DNA of 40,696 nt from Bacteroidales bacterium UBA5548 (lineage in GTDB: Bacteria > Bacteroidota > Bacteroidia > Bacteroidales > UBA932): assembly GCA_002425935.1 (NCBI GenBank), contig DINE01000026.1, forward strand, positions 32,776 to 73,471, written 5' to 3'. The notes below the pieces were generated by a model. It saw only the letters and a list, made by a program, of their open reading frames with translations. It was not told the DNA's origin and did not search any database. A program made the translations under genes and the position numbers. Of the stretch, positions 7,682-16,372 are shown piece after piece; position 1 is the first letter of the stretch, and each line of letters starts with the position of its first letter.

Positions 7682-9385
7682 CTAATAGATAAAACTGCTC
7701 CCCCCGATAAACTCTCTCATCACCGATGTTTGAGGTATGAGTGCTATTTCCCAGGGCTGAAGCTCCTGAATATATGAGAGAAATTTTAACAATCTTATGC
7801 TCTCGGTTGATGCAGGAGAGTTGGCGGGAATTCTTCTAAGAAGAGGCTCGGCATAGTACTTAAGCAGAGGCAACTCGTATATCAGCGCAGAGTTAAACAT
7901 AATGTCGGCATTCTCCTGATAGGGGAAAATATTGTTTATCTCTCCCCTTCTCACGCTTGCCCACCTGAGTATTGTTCCCTCAGGCGAAATCCCCCTGAAG
8001 TTACCGTCTCTTACTATTCTTCTTATCAAACGGCAATCCGATGTTGAGATATTGTTGTTCTCGTCAAGTGAGAGCGAGGTGAGGGCAGAGGCGTAAATTT
8101 TAAAGATTTTATCGGGCTCTATATGAGAGGTAAGACCCGGATTAAGCCCGTGAATACCCTCCATTATCAGAATATCCTTCTCTCCCAGAGTAAGTTTATC
8201 TCCTCTGAAGACCCGTTTCCCCTGAGTAAAGTCAAATTTTGGCAACTCAACTGTTTTACCTGCGAACAGGTCGTTTAACTGTTGATTTAGAAAGTCCACA
8301 TCCATCGCCTCAAGTACCTCAAAATCAAAATTTCCATCTTTGTCAACCGGCGTTTTATCCCTGTCAACAAAATAGTTGTCCATCTCGATAATCACAGGAT
8401 TCAGCCCAAGCACCTTGGTCTGTAGCGCCACCCTTTTAGAGGTTGAGGTCTTACCACTGCTTGAAGGCCCTGCAATAAGCACAAGTTTGACTTTATCTCT
8501 TCTTTTGTAAATTTCATCTGCTATAGCAGCATATTTCCTCTCATGAAGGGCCTCCGATATGTGAATCAGATCACGGGCCTTTCCATCAATAATTGCGTGA
8601 TTAAGAGCGCCTACGCCTCTAACTCCCAGAATATTGCACCAGTCTGAGTACTCTTTAAAAACATCAAAGAGCTTATACTGGTACGGTGTGTGAATTATCT
8701 CATAAGGGGCAGTTATCGAGGGAGATCTCACCAGAAGACCTCTGCCGAAAGACTCAAGATCCCAAGCTGAGAGTAGTCCCGTTGAGTTGACAAGCGGCCC
8801 GTAATAGTGGTCAGGATAGCCATCAAGAAAATATACGGTTGTGAAGAACTTTCCCCTAAGCTCATGAAGAAGGGCTTTTTGCCCTCTGTTATTGGCTCTG
8901 AACATCTTAACAGCCTCCTCCGTTCTGATTTTCTGCCTTGTGAAGGGGAGGTCGGCCTCAATCAGCTCCCTCATCCTCTTCTTGATTGACAAGACCTCAT
9001 CTTCGCTAAGTATAACAACCTTTGGCGAACCATCCTCCTCCGGCTCAAGCTCTCTTATTTCGGCATACATACCGTTCTGAAGGTTGTAGTCGATTACAAG
9101 CGAATATTCAGGATAAAGCTCTGCAACCGCTTTTTGAAGCACAAAGTTGAGTGACCTTATATATGTTCTGGCACCATCCGGGTGGCTGAAGTCAATAAAT
9201 TGAACATTATGGGAGATAAAAATCTGGAATGAAAGCTCTTTGAGCTGGTTATCAACGATTGCTGCCAGCAGTGGCCATCGCAGATCGACTCCGCATTTTA
9301 CGGCAAACTGTCCAAGTGTCGTTCCGGGCTCGCAACTAAATGTCCTTTTGAGATTTTCACAATAGACCTTTATCATAGCTTTCAT
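7682..9385 (-). CDS. Nucleoside kinase with N-terminal TGS and threonyl-tRNA synthetase-like domains
   Basis: 567 aa. The C-terminal half is a uridine-kinase/phosphoribulokinase-type P-loop kinase: Walker A AGPSSSGKTS at about residues 305-314, EMDNYFVDRD, and IMEGIHGLNPGL. The N-terminal 60 residues resemble a TGS domain (CEPGTTLGQFAVKCG), followed by a region like the second additional domain of threonyl-tRNA synthetase (FSHPDGARTY, ending in YYGPL...STG). This domain order is known from bacterial proteins annotated as nucleoside kinase; the substrate is likely uridine/cytidine but is not proven by sequence. The distal gene of a five-gene minus directon, starting 14 bases after uvrA. ATG at 9385 used; a second ATG three codons in is possible. 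Confidence 0.87.
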   Translation of the reverse strand: MKAMIKVYCENLKRTFSCEPGTTLGQFAVKCGVDLRWPLLAAIVDNQLKELSFQIFISHNVQFIDFSHPDGARTYIRSLNFVLQKAVAELYPEYSLVIDYNLQNGMYAEIRELEPEEDGSPKVVILSEDEVLSIKKRMRELIEADLPFTRQKIRTEEAVKMFRANNRGQKALLHELRGKFFTTVYFLDGYPDHYYGPLVNSTGLLSAWDLESFGRGLLVRSPSITAPYEIIHTPYQYKLFDVFKEYSDWCNILGVRGVGALNHAIIDGKARDLIHISEALHERKYAAIADEIYKRRDKVKLVLIAGPSSSGKTSTSKRVALQTKVLGLNPVIIEMDNYFVDRDKTPVDKDGNFDFEVLEAMDVDFLNQQLNDLFAGKTVELPKFDFTQGKRVFRGDKLTLGEKDILIMEGIHGLNPGLTSHIEPDKIFKIYASALTSLSLDENNNISTSDCRLIRRIVRDGNFRGISPEGTILRWASVRRGEINNIFPYQENADIMFNSALIYELPLLKYYAEPLLRRIPANSPASTESIRLLKFLSYIQELQPWEIALIPQTSVMREFIGGSSFIY

Positions 9386-9399
9386 TTTAAATTTTATAA

Positions 9400-12201
9400 T
9401 TACAGATATCTTCCGGTAACAGAGAGAGGATTGACCTTCACCTCCTCAGGAGTACCGTGTGCAACAACTCTGCCACCCTTCTCTCCGCCTTCGGGGCCGA
9501 GGTCAAAAATGTAATCAACAGAGCGCAGGACATCAAGGTTGTGCTCAATAATCAAAACCGTATTACCCTGATCAGTTATTTTTTGCAGAACTTCGAGCAG
9601 TACCCGTACATCCTCGAAATGGAGCCCGGTTGTTGGCTCATCAAGTATATATAGTGAGTTCCCGGTTCCCCTTTTCGAGAGCTCAGTTGCCAGTTTTACC
9701 CTCTGACTCTCTCCTCCGCTCAGTGTAGTCGAGGGCTGCCCAAGTTTAATATAACCAAGGCCGACCTCCTCCAGTGCCCTTATTTTCTGCACAATTGAGG
9801 GAATATGTTCAAAGAAACGCAACGCCTGCGATATTGTCATCTCCAGAACATCATATATGTTTTTTCCTCTGTATTTTACCGCAAGTGTATCTGCAAGATA
9901 CCTTTTACCGTTACACTCCCGGCAGTGAATATGTACAGCAGGGAGAAAATTCATCTCTATCATCTGAAGCCCGGCTCCACGACACTCTTCGCACCTACCC
10001 CCTTTAACATTAAACGAAAATCTCCCCGCCTTAAATCCCCTGATTTTTGCGTCATTGGTCTCTGCGAACAACTTTCTGATATCAGCAAACACATTGGTGT
10101 ATGTTGCCGGATTGCTTCTTGGAGTCCGCCCTATGGGAGACTGGTCAATCTCGATAAGTTTGTCAATGTTATCAACTCCTTTAATCTCTTTAAATGGCAG
10201 AGGTTTGTATAGTGAGTGATAAAAGTGGTTGCTAAGAACAGGCATCAACGTCTCTGTAATCAGTGAAGACTTTCCGCTTCCGCTCACTCCGCTCACACCA
10301 ATAAACATCCCCAGCGGAATCTTAAGGTTCACCTCTTTAAGATTATTTCCGGACGCCCCTTTTATTTCAAGAAACTTACCGTTCCCTACTCTCCTCTTTT
10401 CAGGGATGGTAAACTTTCTGATTCCTGTAAGGTAATCCAGTGTAAGGGAGTTGTAACCCTCTATCTGCTCCCTTGTCATACCTTTAATCATGTCAGGTTC
10501 TCCTGAGTACAGGAGTTTGCCCCCTTTGTCACCCGCTCCGGGACCCAGGTCAATAAGCCAGTCTGCAGAGATCATCATCTCTTCGTCATGCTCAACCACC
10601 ATAATTGAGTTGCCCTCATCTCTAAGCTTTTTGAGAGAGTCTATGAGCTTTATGTTGTCTCTCTGGTGCAGCCCAATACTAGGCTCGTCCAGAATGTACA
10701 GAACATTTACCAGTTTTGAGCCAATCTGTGTAGCTAGTCTTATACGCTGGCTCTCACCCCCGCTCAGACTTCGGGTACTTCTGTCAAGTGAGAGGTAGTT
10801 TAACCCCACATCCTTAAGAAAGCCTGTCCGGTCTTTCAGCTCCTTAATTATATCTCTTGCGATTGCCCTCTCTTTATTTTCAAGTTTATCCGGAAGAGTC
10901 TCTATCCATTCCGATAGTCTGTCTATGTCCATTGCAGAAACCGCCGCAATGTTCAGTCCGTCAATTCTGAAGTTGAGTGACTCCTCCCTGAGCCTTGTGC
11001 CGTTACACAAGGGGCAGAGAATCTCCTCGGTAAATCTCTCCTTCTTCTGGATAAGGTCGTCGCTATCACTGTCACTCTGTTCAATCATTGCAATCACACC
11101 TGCAAAACTCATCATCTGAGATGAGCCACCCCTTGAAACTCTGATAAGTTCATCCGAGCCGTAGATTATCAGGTTGAGAGCGTCTTCAGGAATCTCTTTA
11201 ATGGGGTCATTAAGAGAGAATTCATATTTTTTTGCAATGCCCTCCAGCTGGCTGAAGAGAAGAGTCTCTCTCTTTACCCCTATTGGCGTTATTCCTCCTC
11301 CCGATATCGATTTTGAGTCATTGGGGATTATCTTTGACAAATCTGCCTTTGTTATCATTCCCAGGCCTTTGCAGTGCGGGCACGCACCCTGCGGCGAGTT
11401 GAATGAGAAGGTGTGAGGCGCAGGCTCAGGATATGAGATGCCGCTTACCGGACACATCAGATGTTTACTGAAATATCTTATAGTCTGCGTTGTCGTGTCC
11501 AGAATGGCTACGGTTCCCTTCCCCTGGTAAAGTGCGGTAAGAACAGACTCTCTTATTCTTTTCTCCCCTGCTGCATTGGGGAGTAGTTTATCTACAACTA
11601 GCTCTATGAAGTGTGCTTTATATCTGTCAAGCGGCTTTATTGAAGCAAGGTCAAACAGCTCTCCGTCAACCCTAACCTGTTGATAACCTTTACGGATAAG
11701 CCCCTCGAAAAGATCTTTGTAGTGACCTTTTCTTCCTTTAACAAGGGGGGCCAGGAGCAGCGATTTTTTCCCCTCAAATTCACTTATAATCAGAGAGACA
11801 ATCTGCTCATCGGTATATTTGACCATCTCTAGCCCTGTTGCAGGTGAATATGCCTTAGATGCTCTGGCAAAAAGAAGCCTAAGAAAGTCATAAATCTCTG
11901 TTATTGTACCAACAGTCGAACGTGGGTTGCGACCTGTTGTCTTTTGCTCTATTGCAATAATAGGACTTAGGCCGGTAATCGAATCAACGTCAGGCCTCTC
12001 AAGAGCACCCATAAACTGCCTGGCGTATGCAGAGAGTGTATCCATATACCTCCTCTGCCCCTCGGCGAAAATTGTATCAAACGCAAGAGATGATTTGCCG
12101 CTCCCGCTGAGACCCGTAACAACTACAAGCTTTTCGGAAGGGATTGTTACATCTGTGTTTTTAAGATTATTGACTCTCGCGCCTGTTACCTCAATTGCCA
12201 T
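9400..12201 (-). CDS. uvrA: Excinuclease ABC subunit A
   Basis: DNA damage recognition ATPase of nucleotide excision repair; loads UvrB at lesions. 933 aa, full family length, with two ABC ATPase modules: first Walker A GLSGSGKSS near residues 30-38, second GVSGSGKSS near 637; two signature LSGGESQR motifs; ILDEPSIGLHQRD and ILDEPTTGLHFED as Walker B regions. Zinc-binding cysteine pairs are visible in the first module (CPVSG...CPHCKGLG) and in the second (CEECRGAG...CRECNGKRY). The SPIIAIEQKTTGRNPRSTVG stretch is the usual UvrB-interaction region. It begins two bases after the transglycosylase stop. Bacteroidota often carry two uvrA paralogues; the intact zinc modules and insertion domain support a genuine UvrA. 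Confidence 0.96.
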   Translation of the reverse strand: MAIEVTGARVNNLKNTDVTIPSEKLVVVTGLSGSGKSSLAFDTIFAEGQRRYMDTLSAYARQFMGALERPDVDSITGLSPIIAIEQKTTGRNPRSTVGTITEIYDFLRLLFARASKAYSPATGLEMVKYTDEQIVSLIISEFEGKKSLLLAPLVKGRKGHYKDLFEGLIRKGYQQVRVDGELFDLASIKPLDRYKAHFIELVVDKLLPNAAGEKRIRESVLTALYQGKGTVAILDTTTQTIRYFSKHLMCPVSGISYPEPAPHTFSFNSPQGACPHCKGLGMITKADLSKIIPNDSKSISGGGITPIGVKRETLLFSQLEGIAKKYEFSLNDPIKEIPEDALNLIIYGSDELIRVSRGGSSQMMSFAGVIAMIEQSDSDSDDLIQKKERFTEEILCPLCNGTRLREESLNFRIDGLNIAAVSAMDIDRLSEWIETLPDKLENKERAIARDIIKELKDRTGFLKDVGLNYLSLDRSTRSLSGGESQRIRLATQIGSKLVNVLYILDEPSIGLHQRDNIKLIDSLKKLRDEGNSIMVVEHDEEMMISADWLIDLGPGAGDKGGKLLYSGEPDMIKGMTREQIEGYNSLTLDYLTGIRKFTIPEKRRVGNGKFLEIKGASGNNLKEVNLKIPLGMFIGVSGVSGSGKSSLITETLMPVLSNHFYHSLYKPLPFKEIKGVDNIDKLIEIDQSPIGRTPRSNPATYTNVFADIRKLFAETNDAKIRGFKAGRFSFNVKGGRCEECRGAGLQMIEMNFLPAVHIHCRECNGKRYLADTLAVKYRGKNIYDVLEMTISQALRFFEHIPSIVQKIRALEEVGLGYIKLGQPSTTLSGGESQRVKLATELSKRGTGNSLYILDEPTTGLHFEDVRVLLEVLQKITDQGNTVLIIEHNLDVLRSVDYIFDLGPEGGEKGGRVVAHGTPEEVKVNPLSVTGRYL

Positions 12202-12203
12202 TT

Positions 12204-13121
12204 TCAGTTCTCCCTGAATCCTTTTTTGGGTATTTGTACAAGGTAGGTTCTTCTTTGCTTGTTTTCAAGCTTATTGGACCTGATCCACTGGTTGTACATC
12301 TTAATCATTTTAAAGTTGGTTCCGTGAGATGCAGCAAAGTCACTCCAGTTTTCAACCGGCCCGGACACTTTAACAATCTCATACTCAAGAGGCTTAAAAA
12401 GATCTTCCGGTTTAAGATTAAATCCGTAAACTGACGGATTGCCCATTACTGCTTTAAAGGCCAAAGCGCGAAAGACATACCTTCCGGTCTCCTCTACAAA
12501 CTGAGTTTCAAAGTAATTTTGCTGTGACTGAACACCTATTCTGTATCTCACATTACTAAGACCTGTGTTATATGAAGCAGCTGCCATTGCCCATGAGCCA
12601 AACTCTGCATATGCCTTTCTGAAGTAAGCCGCCGCTGCTCTGGTAGATTTTTCAATATTGTATCTCTCATCAATCTCACTGTCCACTATCAGCCCGTACT
12701 CTCTGGCTGTGGTTGCCAGAAACTGCCAGTAACCTGCCGCGCCTGCAGGTGAAACGAGCGGCTGAAGGCTGCTCTCTGCAATACACAGGTAGTAAAAGTC
12801 ATCCGGTATCCCCTCCTCCTTTAGTATCTCTCTTATCACACCCCCATATCTGTTATCCAGCTGAAAGATGTAAATCATGGTTCCGTGAAGGTAACTCAGG
12901 GTAGTTATCTCTCTCTGAAGAGACTCTCTCACATCAAAATATTGAAGCGGAACCTCCTCACCGGCGAAGGAGATCTGTTTTGGGATCGGCGGAAGTTTTA
13001 TATCCTGTGCAAATTGGGTGTTCGGCTCGTAAACTGTTTTATTGTTCTGTGAGTCTCCGTTTGTGCAGTAGGCCAGAAATGGCAACAGAATCAGAACGAA
13101 TCTGAAATTAATTTTCTTCAT
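12204..13121 (-). CDS. Lytic transglycosylase (SLT family)
   Basis: 305 aa periplasmic peptidoglycan lyase that cuts MurNAc-GlcNAc bonds to form 1,6-anhydro ends. The N-terminus is a signal peptide with Cys19 in FLAYC, a poor but possible lipobox. The SLT domain covers about residues 95-215: catalytic Glu in CIAESSLQPLVSPAGAAGYW, then QFLATTAREYGL, and AAAYFRKAYAEFGSW followed by AAASYNTGLSNV, all typical of MltD-like enzymes. The last 60 residues (KVSGPVENWSDFAASHGTNF to YLVQIPKKG) look like one degenerate LysM repeat, fewer than in E. coli MltD. Two bases separate it from uvrA downstream and 20 from the metallo-hydrolase upstream, so it belongs to the same transcript. Confidence 0.9.
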   Translation of the reverse strand: MKKINFRFVLILLPFLAYCTNGDSQNNKTVYEPNTQFAQDIKLPPIPKQISFAGEEVPLQYFDVRESLQREITTLSYLHGTMIYIFQLDNRYGGVIREILKEEGIPDDFYYLCIAESSLQPLVSPAGAAGYWQFLATTAREYGLIVDSEIDERYNIEKSTRAAAAYFRKAYAEFGSWAMAAASYNTGLSNVRYRIGVQSQQNYFETQFVEETGRYVFRALAFKAVMGNPSVYGFNLKPEDLFKPLEYEIVKVSGPVENWSDFAASHGTNFKMIKMYNQWIRSNKLENKQRRTYLVQIPKKGFREN

Positions 13122-13141
13122 ATATGGGGTTAAGTTATTTG

Positions 13142-13783
13142 CTATTCGTATCTAAGAAAAGGGTTAGAGTTCTTTTCGTTTGCAATGGTAGTAGCCGGGC
13201 CGTGACCCGGATATACAGTGTATTCGTCTCCCAGATTTATCACCTTATTGAGCAGAGACTCCATAAGCTGATCATAGTCACCTCCCGGCAAATCTGTTCT
13301 CCCGATGCTTCCTGCAAACAGAGCGTCTCCGGTAAGAACAAACTTATCCGATTCACTGTAAAACGAGACTCCTCCTCTTGTATGGCCCGGTGTGGTCATA
13401 ACTTTCAGATGGGAGTTTCCGAATGACAGAGTATCCCCGTCATTTAGGTTTACCGTTTCAAGGGACGGCATCTCAACATTGTAACCAAACATATTGCTGT
13501 ACTGAACAGCTCTCTCGAGATGTGGTCTGTCATCGGCGTGGATGTAGGTTTTAACTCCCCATTTTTCAGAGACAAATGCATTTCCCATAATATGGTCAAA
13601 GTGCCCGTGTGTATTAAGGAGCATAACAGGTTTCAGAGAGTTTTCGTTAATAAACTTCTCAAGCCTCCCCTTTTCACTTTCGCTGTAACAACCGGGGTCG
13701 ACAATTACACATTCGCCTGTTTCATCCCAAAGTACATATGTACACTCCCTAAGGTCGTTAAAATAAAATGTCTTAATCTGCAT
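13142..13783 (-). CDS. MBL-fold metallo-hydrolase, glyoxalase II-like
   Basis: 213 aa cytosolic metallo-beta-lactamase-fold enzyme. The metal-binding THGHFDHIMGN motif is at residues 58-68 (His59, His61, Asp63, His64), with a second histidine in TTPGHTRGG and the bridging aspartate in VLTGDALFAGSIGRTDL; a final YPGHGPATT supplies the last ligand. This full set matches the hydroxyacylglutathione hydrolase-like subgroup (YcbL type), which usually hydrolyses thioesters; the actual substrate is unknown because Bacteroidota generally lack glutathione. Located between pcm (25 bases upstream) and the lytic transglycosylase (20 bases downstream) in a single-direction gene run. Confidence 0.9.
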   Translation of the reverse strand: MQIKTFYFNDLRECTYVLWDETGECVIVDPGCYSESEKGRLEKFINENSLKPVMLLNTHGHFDHIMGNAFVSEKWGVKTYIHADDRPHLERAVQYSNMFGYNVEMPSLETVNLNDGDTLSFGNSHLKVMTTPGHTRGGVSFYSESDKFVLTGDALFAGSIGRTDLPGGDYDQLMESLLNKVINLGDEYTVYPGHGPATTIANEKNSNPFLRYE

Positions 13784-13808
13784 CTTTCTCTATTTTTTAA
13801 ATATCTCT

Positions 13809-14456
13809 CTATTCTGTTCCGCTTAACATAGGAACAAATTTATAGTCTCCGTGTTCACTTCTGGTAAACTCCTCATCGGAAATTCTGTCAATTACAACCA
13901 TCCTTTGGGTTCCGGTCCCTACCGGAATTACCATTCTGCCTCCTGTTGCAAGCTGCTTTAACAGTTCGTTTGGAATATCAGGCGCTCCGCATGTAATTAG
14001 TATCCCTTTAAATGGCGCAAATTTTGGCATTCCGGCAAAGCCGTCACCAAAATGGAGCAGCGGTGTATGGTAATCAAGTCTTGCAAGGTTTTTCTGAGCA
14101 AGCATATAAAGAGTCTTCTGTCTTTCAACTGTGTAAACCCTGAATCCCATCTCTGCAAGAACTGCCGTCTGATATGCACATCCGGTGCCAATCTCAAGAA
14201 CTTTATCAAATTTCTGAGCCCTCTGAGCCAGCAGGTGTGTTTGCATAGCAACTGTATATGGCTGGGATATTGTCTGTTTTGCACCTATCGGCAAAGGTTT
14301 GTCAAGATAGGCAAGGTTGTCAAGACCATGATCTACAAACATGTGCCTGGGAACCCTGTTCATTGCTTCAATAACCCTGGGATCAAATTCAAATTTGGAC
14401 AAAAGCTGTTCGAGAAGTTTTTTACGTCTCCCCTTGTGTTGTAAAGTATCAAACAT
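13809..14456 (-). CDS. pcm: Protein-L-isoaspartate O-methyltransferase
   Basis: Methylates isoaspartyl residues in aged proteins with S-adenosylmethionine so that they can return to normal aspartyl bonds. 215 aa, usual length. Signature features: VPRHMFVDHG near residue 39, the PIGAKQTISQPYTVAMQT substrate-binding stretch, SAM motif I LEIGTGCAYQTAVLAEMG near 85, and the late GTGTQRMVVI. First gene of the five-gene minus run. A TAATTTTG box on this strand sits only four bases before the ATG, so the message may be leaderless. Divergent from the deoxynucleoside kinase with 74 bases between starts. Confidence 0.94.
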   Translation of the reverse strand: MFDTLQHKGRRKKLLEQLLSKFEFDPRVIEAMNRVPRHMFVDHGLDNLAYLDKPLPIGAKQTISQPYTVAMQTHLLAQRAQKFDKVLEIGTGCAYQTAVLAEMGFRVYTVERQKTLYMLAQKNLARLDYHTPLLHFGDGFAGMPKFAPFKGILITCGAPDIPNELLKQLATGGRMVIPVGTGTQRMVVIDRISDEEFTRSEHGDYKFVPMLSGTE

Positions 14457-14460
14457 AGGG

Positions 14461-14468
14461 CAAAATTA
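14461..14468 (-). promoter_or_regulatory. -7 box for pcm, four bases from the start codon
   Basis: On the minus strand TAATTTTG is followed by CCCT and then the pcm ATG. A start site at the usual distance from this box would fall on or next to the ATG. No clear TTTG -33 box is seen at the expected distance. Confidence 0.45.
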
Positions 14469-14482
14469 CTAAAAGATTTTCT

Positions 14483-14490
14483 TAATTTTG
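14483..14490 (+). promoter_or_regulatory. -7 box for the deoxynucleoside kinase gene
   Basis: TAATTTTG, a full match to TAnnTTTG, 40 bases before the ATG at 14531. No convincing -33 TTTG upstream. Confidence 0.45.
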
Positions 14491-14530
14491 CAGAAGAGAG
14501 GCTCCTCTGTAAAATCAAATATATTTAATT

Positions 14531-15145
14531 ATGCATATCGCAATAGCCGGAAATATCGGTAGTGGCAAAACTACGCTAACAAGATTATTATCAAAATATT
14601 ATAATTGGGAGGCCAAATACGAGGCTGTTGACAACAATCCATACCTTGCAGACTTCTACAACGATATGCAGAGGTGGTCGTTCAATCTGCAGATTTTCTT
14701 TCTGCAGGAGCGGTTTAAGGGGATCGTGGATATTGAGCGGGATCGCAACAACGTTATACAGGACAGAACAATATATGAGGATGCAAGGATTTTTGCACCT
14801 AACCTCTACAGTATGGGCCTTATGAGCACACGTGACTTTGAGAACTATAACTCTCTTTTTGACCTGATGCTCTCTTTAGTCAAACCTCCCGATCTGCTCA
14901 TCTACCTTCGTTCTTCAATACCAAACCTTGTGTCACAAATCCATAAAAGAGGACGTGAGTACGAAAGCGGTATCAGAATTGATTACCTTTCAGGACTGAA
15001 CGACAGGTACGAGAAGTGGATTAATGATTATAAAGACGGAAAAGTTCTCATAATTGATGTTGATGAGATTAAATATGAGGATCGCCCTGAGGATCTAAGG
15101 CATGTAATTGACAGAGTAGACGCCCATCTACACGGGCTCTTTTAG
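14531..15145 (+). CDS. Deoxynucleoside kinase
   Basis: Phosphorylates deoxyribonucleosides to monophosphates in nucleotide salvage. 204 aa, the normal size of the dCK/dGK family. P-loop AGNIGSGKTTL at residues 6-16; YEAVDNNPYLADFY corresponds to the substrate-binding glutamate region of the family; the catalytic DRS-like motif reads QDRTIYEDARIFA; the lid region is RGREYESGIR. Which deoxynucleoside is preferred cannot be seen. It is a lone plus-strand gene: divergent from pcm, convergent with the GH10-like lipoprotein gene, 25 bases between stops, with no clear hairpin there. Confidence 0.9.
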   Translation: MHIAIAGNIGSGKTTLTRLLSKYYNWEAKYEAVDNNPYLADFYNDMQRWSFNLQIFFLQERFKGIVDIERDRNNVIQDRTIYEDARIFAPNLYSMGLMSTRDFENYNSLFDLMLSLVKPPDLLIYLRSSIPNLVSQIHKRGREYESGIRIDYLSGLNDRYEKWINDYKDGKVLIIDVDEIKYEDRPEDLRHVIDRVDAHLHGLF

Positions 15146-15170
15146 CCGGTTTCGGGCGGTAATACCTGAG

Positions 15171-16346
15171 CTATCTTTTAAACTCTTTCACAGCCTCTCC
15201 CAGGGCCTCCCAGTATCCCTCGGTTCTGTTGATACCCTCTAGGGAGAAGAGGCAGATCCCTTTTGAACCACCGTTTACTGCATATCCGAAGAACTCCTGA
15301 ATCCTCTCTTTGGGTACGTGCCCTACAAAGAGTCCGGAGCATAATACAGCAGGATTACCGGCTGCCTTGAGCTCTTCAACTCCCTGACGTGTTGCTGTCT
15401 CAACCATTGAATCTTCCCAGCTGTAGAATTTGTGGTAAATCATCGGGAAGAGAATATCTGTATTCCTGAAGTTGACCCAGTCCTGCCTAACAAGTTTTCT
15501 GGACTCTTCGGGAGATGCAAAGACTGCCGCAGACGCTATTTTACCGTGCGATTTTATCTCTTTGCTCAGTTCACTTGCAAATGAGGCAAGTACATCCCAC
15601 CTGTATCTCATCCATGCATCATTTGATGTTGGATCCTCCAGCTCAATCGGATCTGTTCCTGTTTGTGCTTTAAACCTCTCCCTGCAGACTTCACAGTAGC
15701 AAAAATCCCATAACGGGTAAACTTTATCCTGTACAACTCCTCTTGACTCATGCAGACCGTAAGGTAAAATAGCATCGGGGTACCTGATAAAGTCAAGATG
15801 AATTCCGGCAAGACCATCGATGTCAGCCAGCTCTGAGACTCTCTCCTTCATGTATTCAAGAGTTTCGGGACGAGACGGACAAATCCACCTGTAGTGCTCC
15901 CTGTTGTAGAGTTTAATATCTAGGCAGGACTCTCCCTGTGCGTTAACCTGATACCATTCAGGGTGTGCCTTTCTGAGGCTCATCTCTGTCCGGTTTGTAG
16001 TCCAGATCCAGGCATGAAGTTCCAGATTATACTTTTGGGCAAACGGAAGCGCCGTCTTTATTATTCTGATTGCCGCGCTGTCTCTGAAGCTAAGGGAGTC
16101 ACCCAGAACTTCGGGATATCCTCCGTGACACTCAAGGATTATTGCATCGATTCCCGCCTGTGCTGCGTTAGAAAACATATGCTCCCAGTCTGAGTCCGCA
16201 GTGGTTGTTTTACCCGCCATCCATGCCCAGACCTTTTTGTTCAGGTCGCTCTTTTCCGATTTACCTCCGTTACACCCCATAAGAGAGAGGGTTAACAAAA
16301 GAGTCCAGAAAGCAAGAAGAGCAAAGCGATGTTTCACACTTTTCAT
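15171..16346 (-). CDS. Family 10-like glycosyl hydrolase lipoprotein (GHL10/DUF187 type)
   Basis: 391 aa. A lipoprotein signal peptide is clear: hydrophobic stretch then lipobox SLMGC with Cys25, so the mature protein is anchored in an envelope membrane. The rest resembles the GHL10 (DUF187) TIM-barrel family: VWAWMAGKTT at the first strand, DAIILECHGGYPE, LHAWIWTTNRTEMSLRKAHP with EWYQVNAQGES, then the conserved GIHLDFIRYPD strand, and later DILFPMIYHKFYSWED. Family members are presumed to act on polysaccharides, and the substrate here is unknown. Last gene of a three-gene minus run with the PfkB kinase (26 bases upstream) and the racemase. Confidence 0.82.
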   Translation of the reverse strand: MKSVKHRFALLAFWTLLLTLSLMGCNGGKSEKSDLNKKVWAWMAGKTTTADSDWEHMFSNAAQAGIDAIILECHGGYPEVLGDSLSFRDSAAIRIIKTALPFAQKYNLELHAWIWTTNRTEMSLRKAHPEWYQVNAQGESCLDIKLYNREHYRWICPSRPETLEYMKERVSELADIDGLAGIHLDFIRYPDAILPYGLHESRGVVQDKVYPLWDFCYCEVCRERFKAQTGTDPIELEDPTSNDAWMRYRWDVLASFASELSKEIKSHGKIASAAVFASPEESRKLVRQDWVNFRNTDILFPMIYHKFYSWEDSMVETATRQGVEELKAAGNPAVLCSGLFVGHVPKERIQEFFGYAVNGGSKGICLFSLEGINRTEGYWEALGEAVKEFKR

Positions 16347-16372
16347 AGCTGTATGATTTGAAGTTATCTGAT

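Noticed and set aside
9805..10212. 135-codon plus-strand frame antisense to uvrA
   Set aside because: It lies fully within conserved UvrA coding sequence; open antisense frames are expected there from codon use.
14052..14444. 130-codon plus-strand frame antisense to pcm
   Set aside because: Shadow of the pcm gene; the translation is rich in Cys, Phe and Lys without any recognisable motif.
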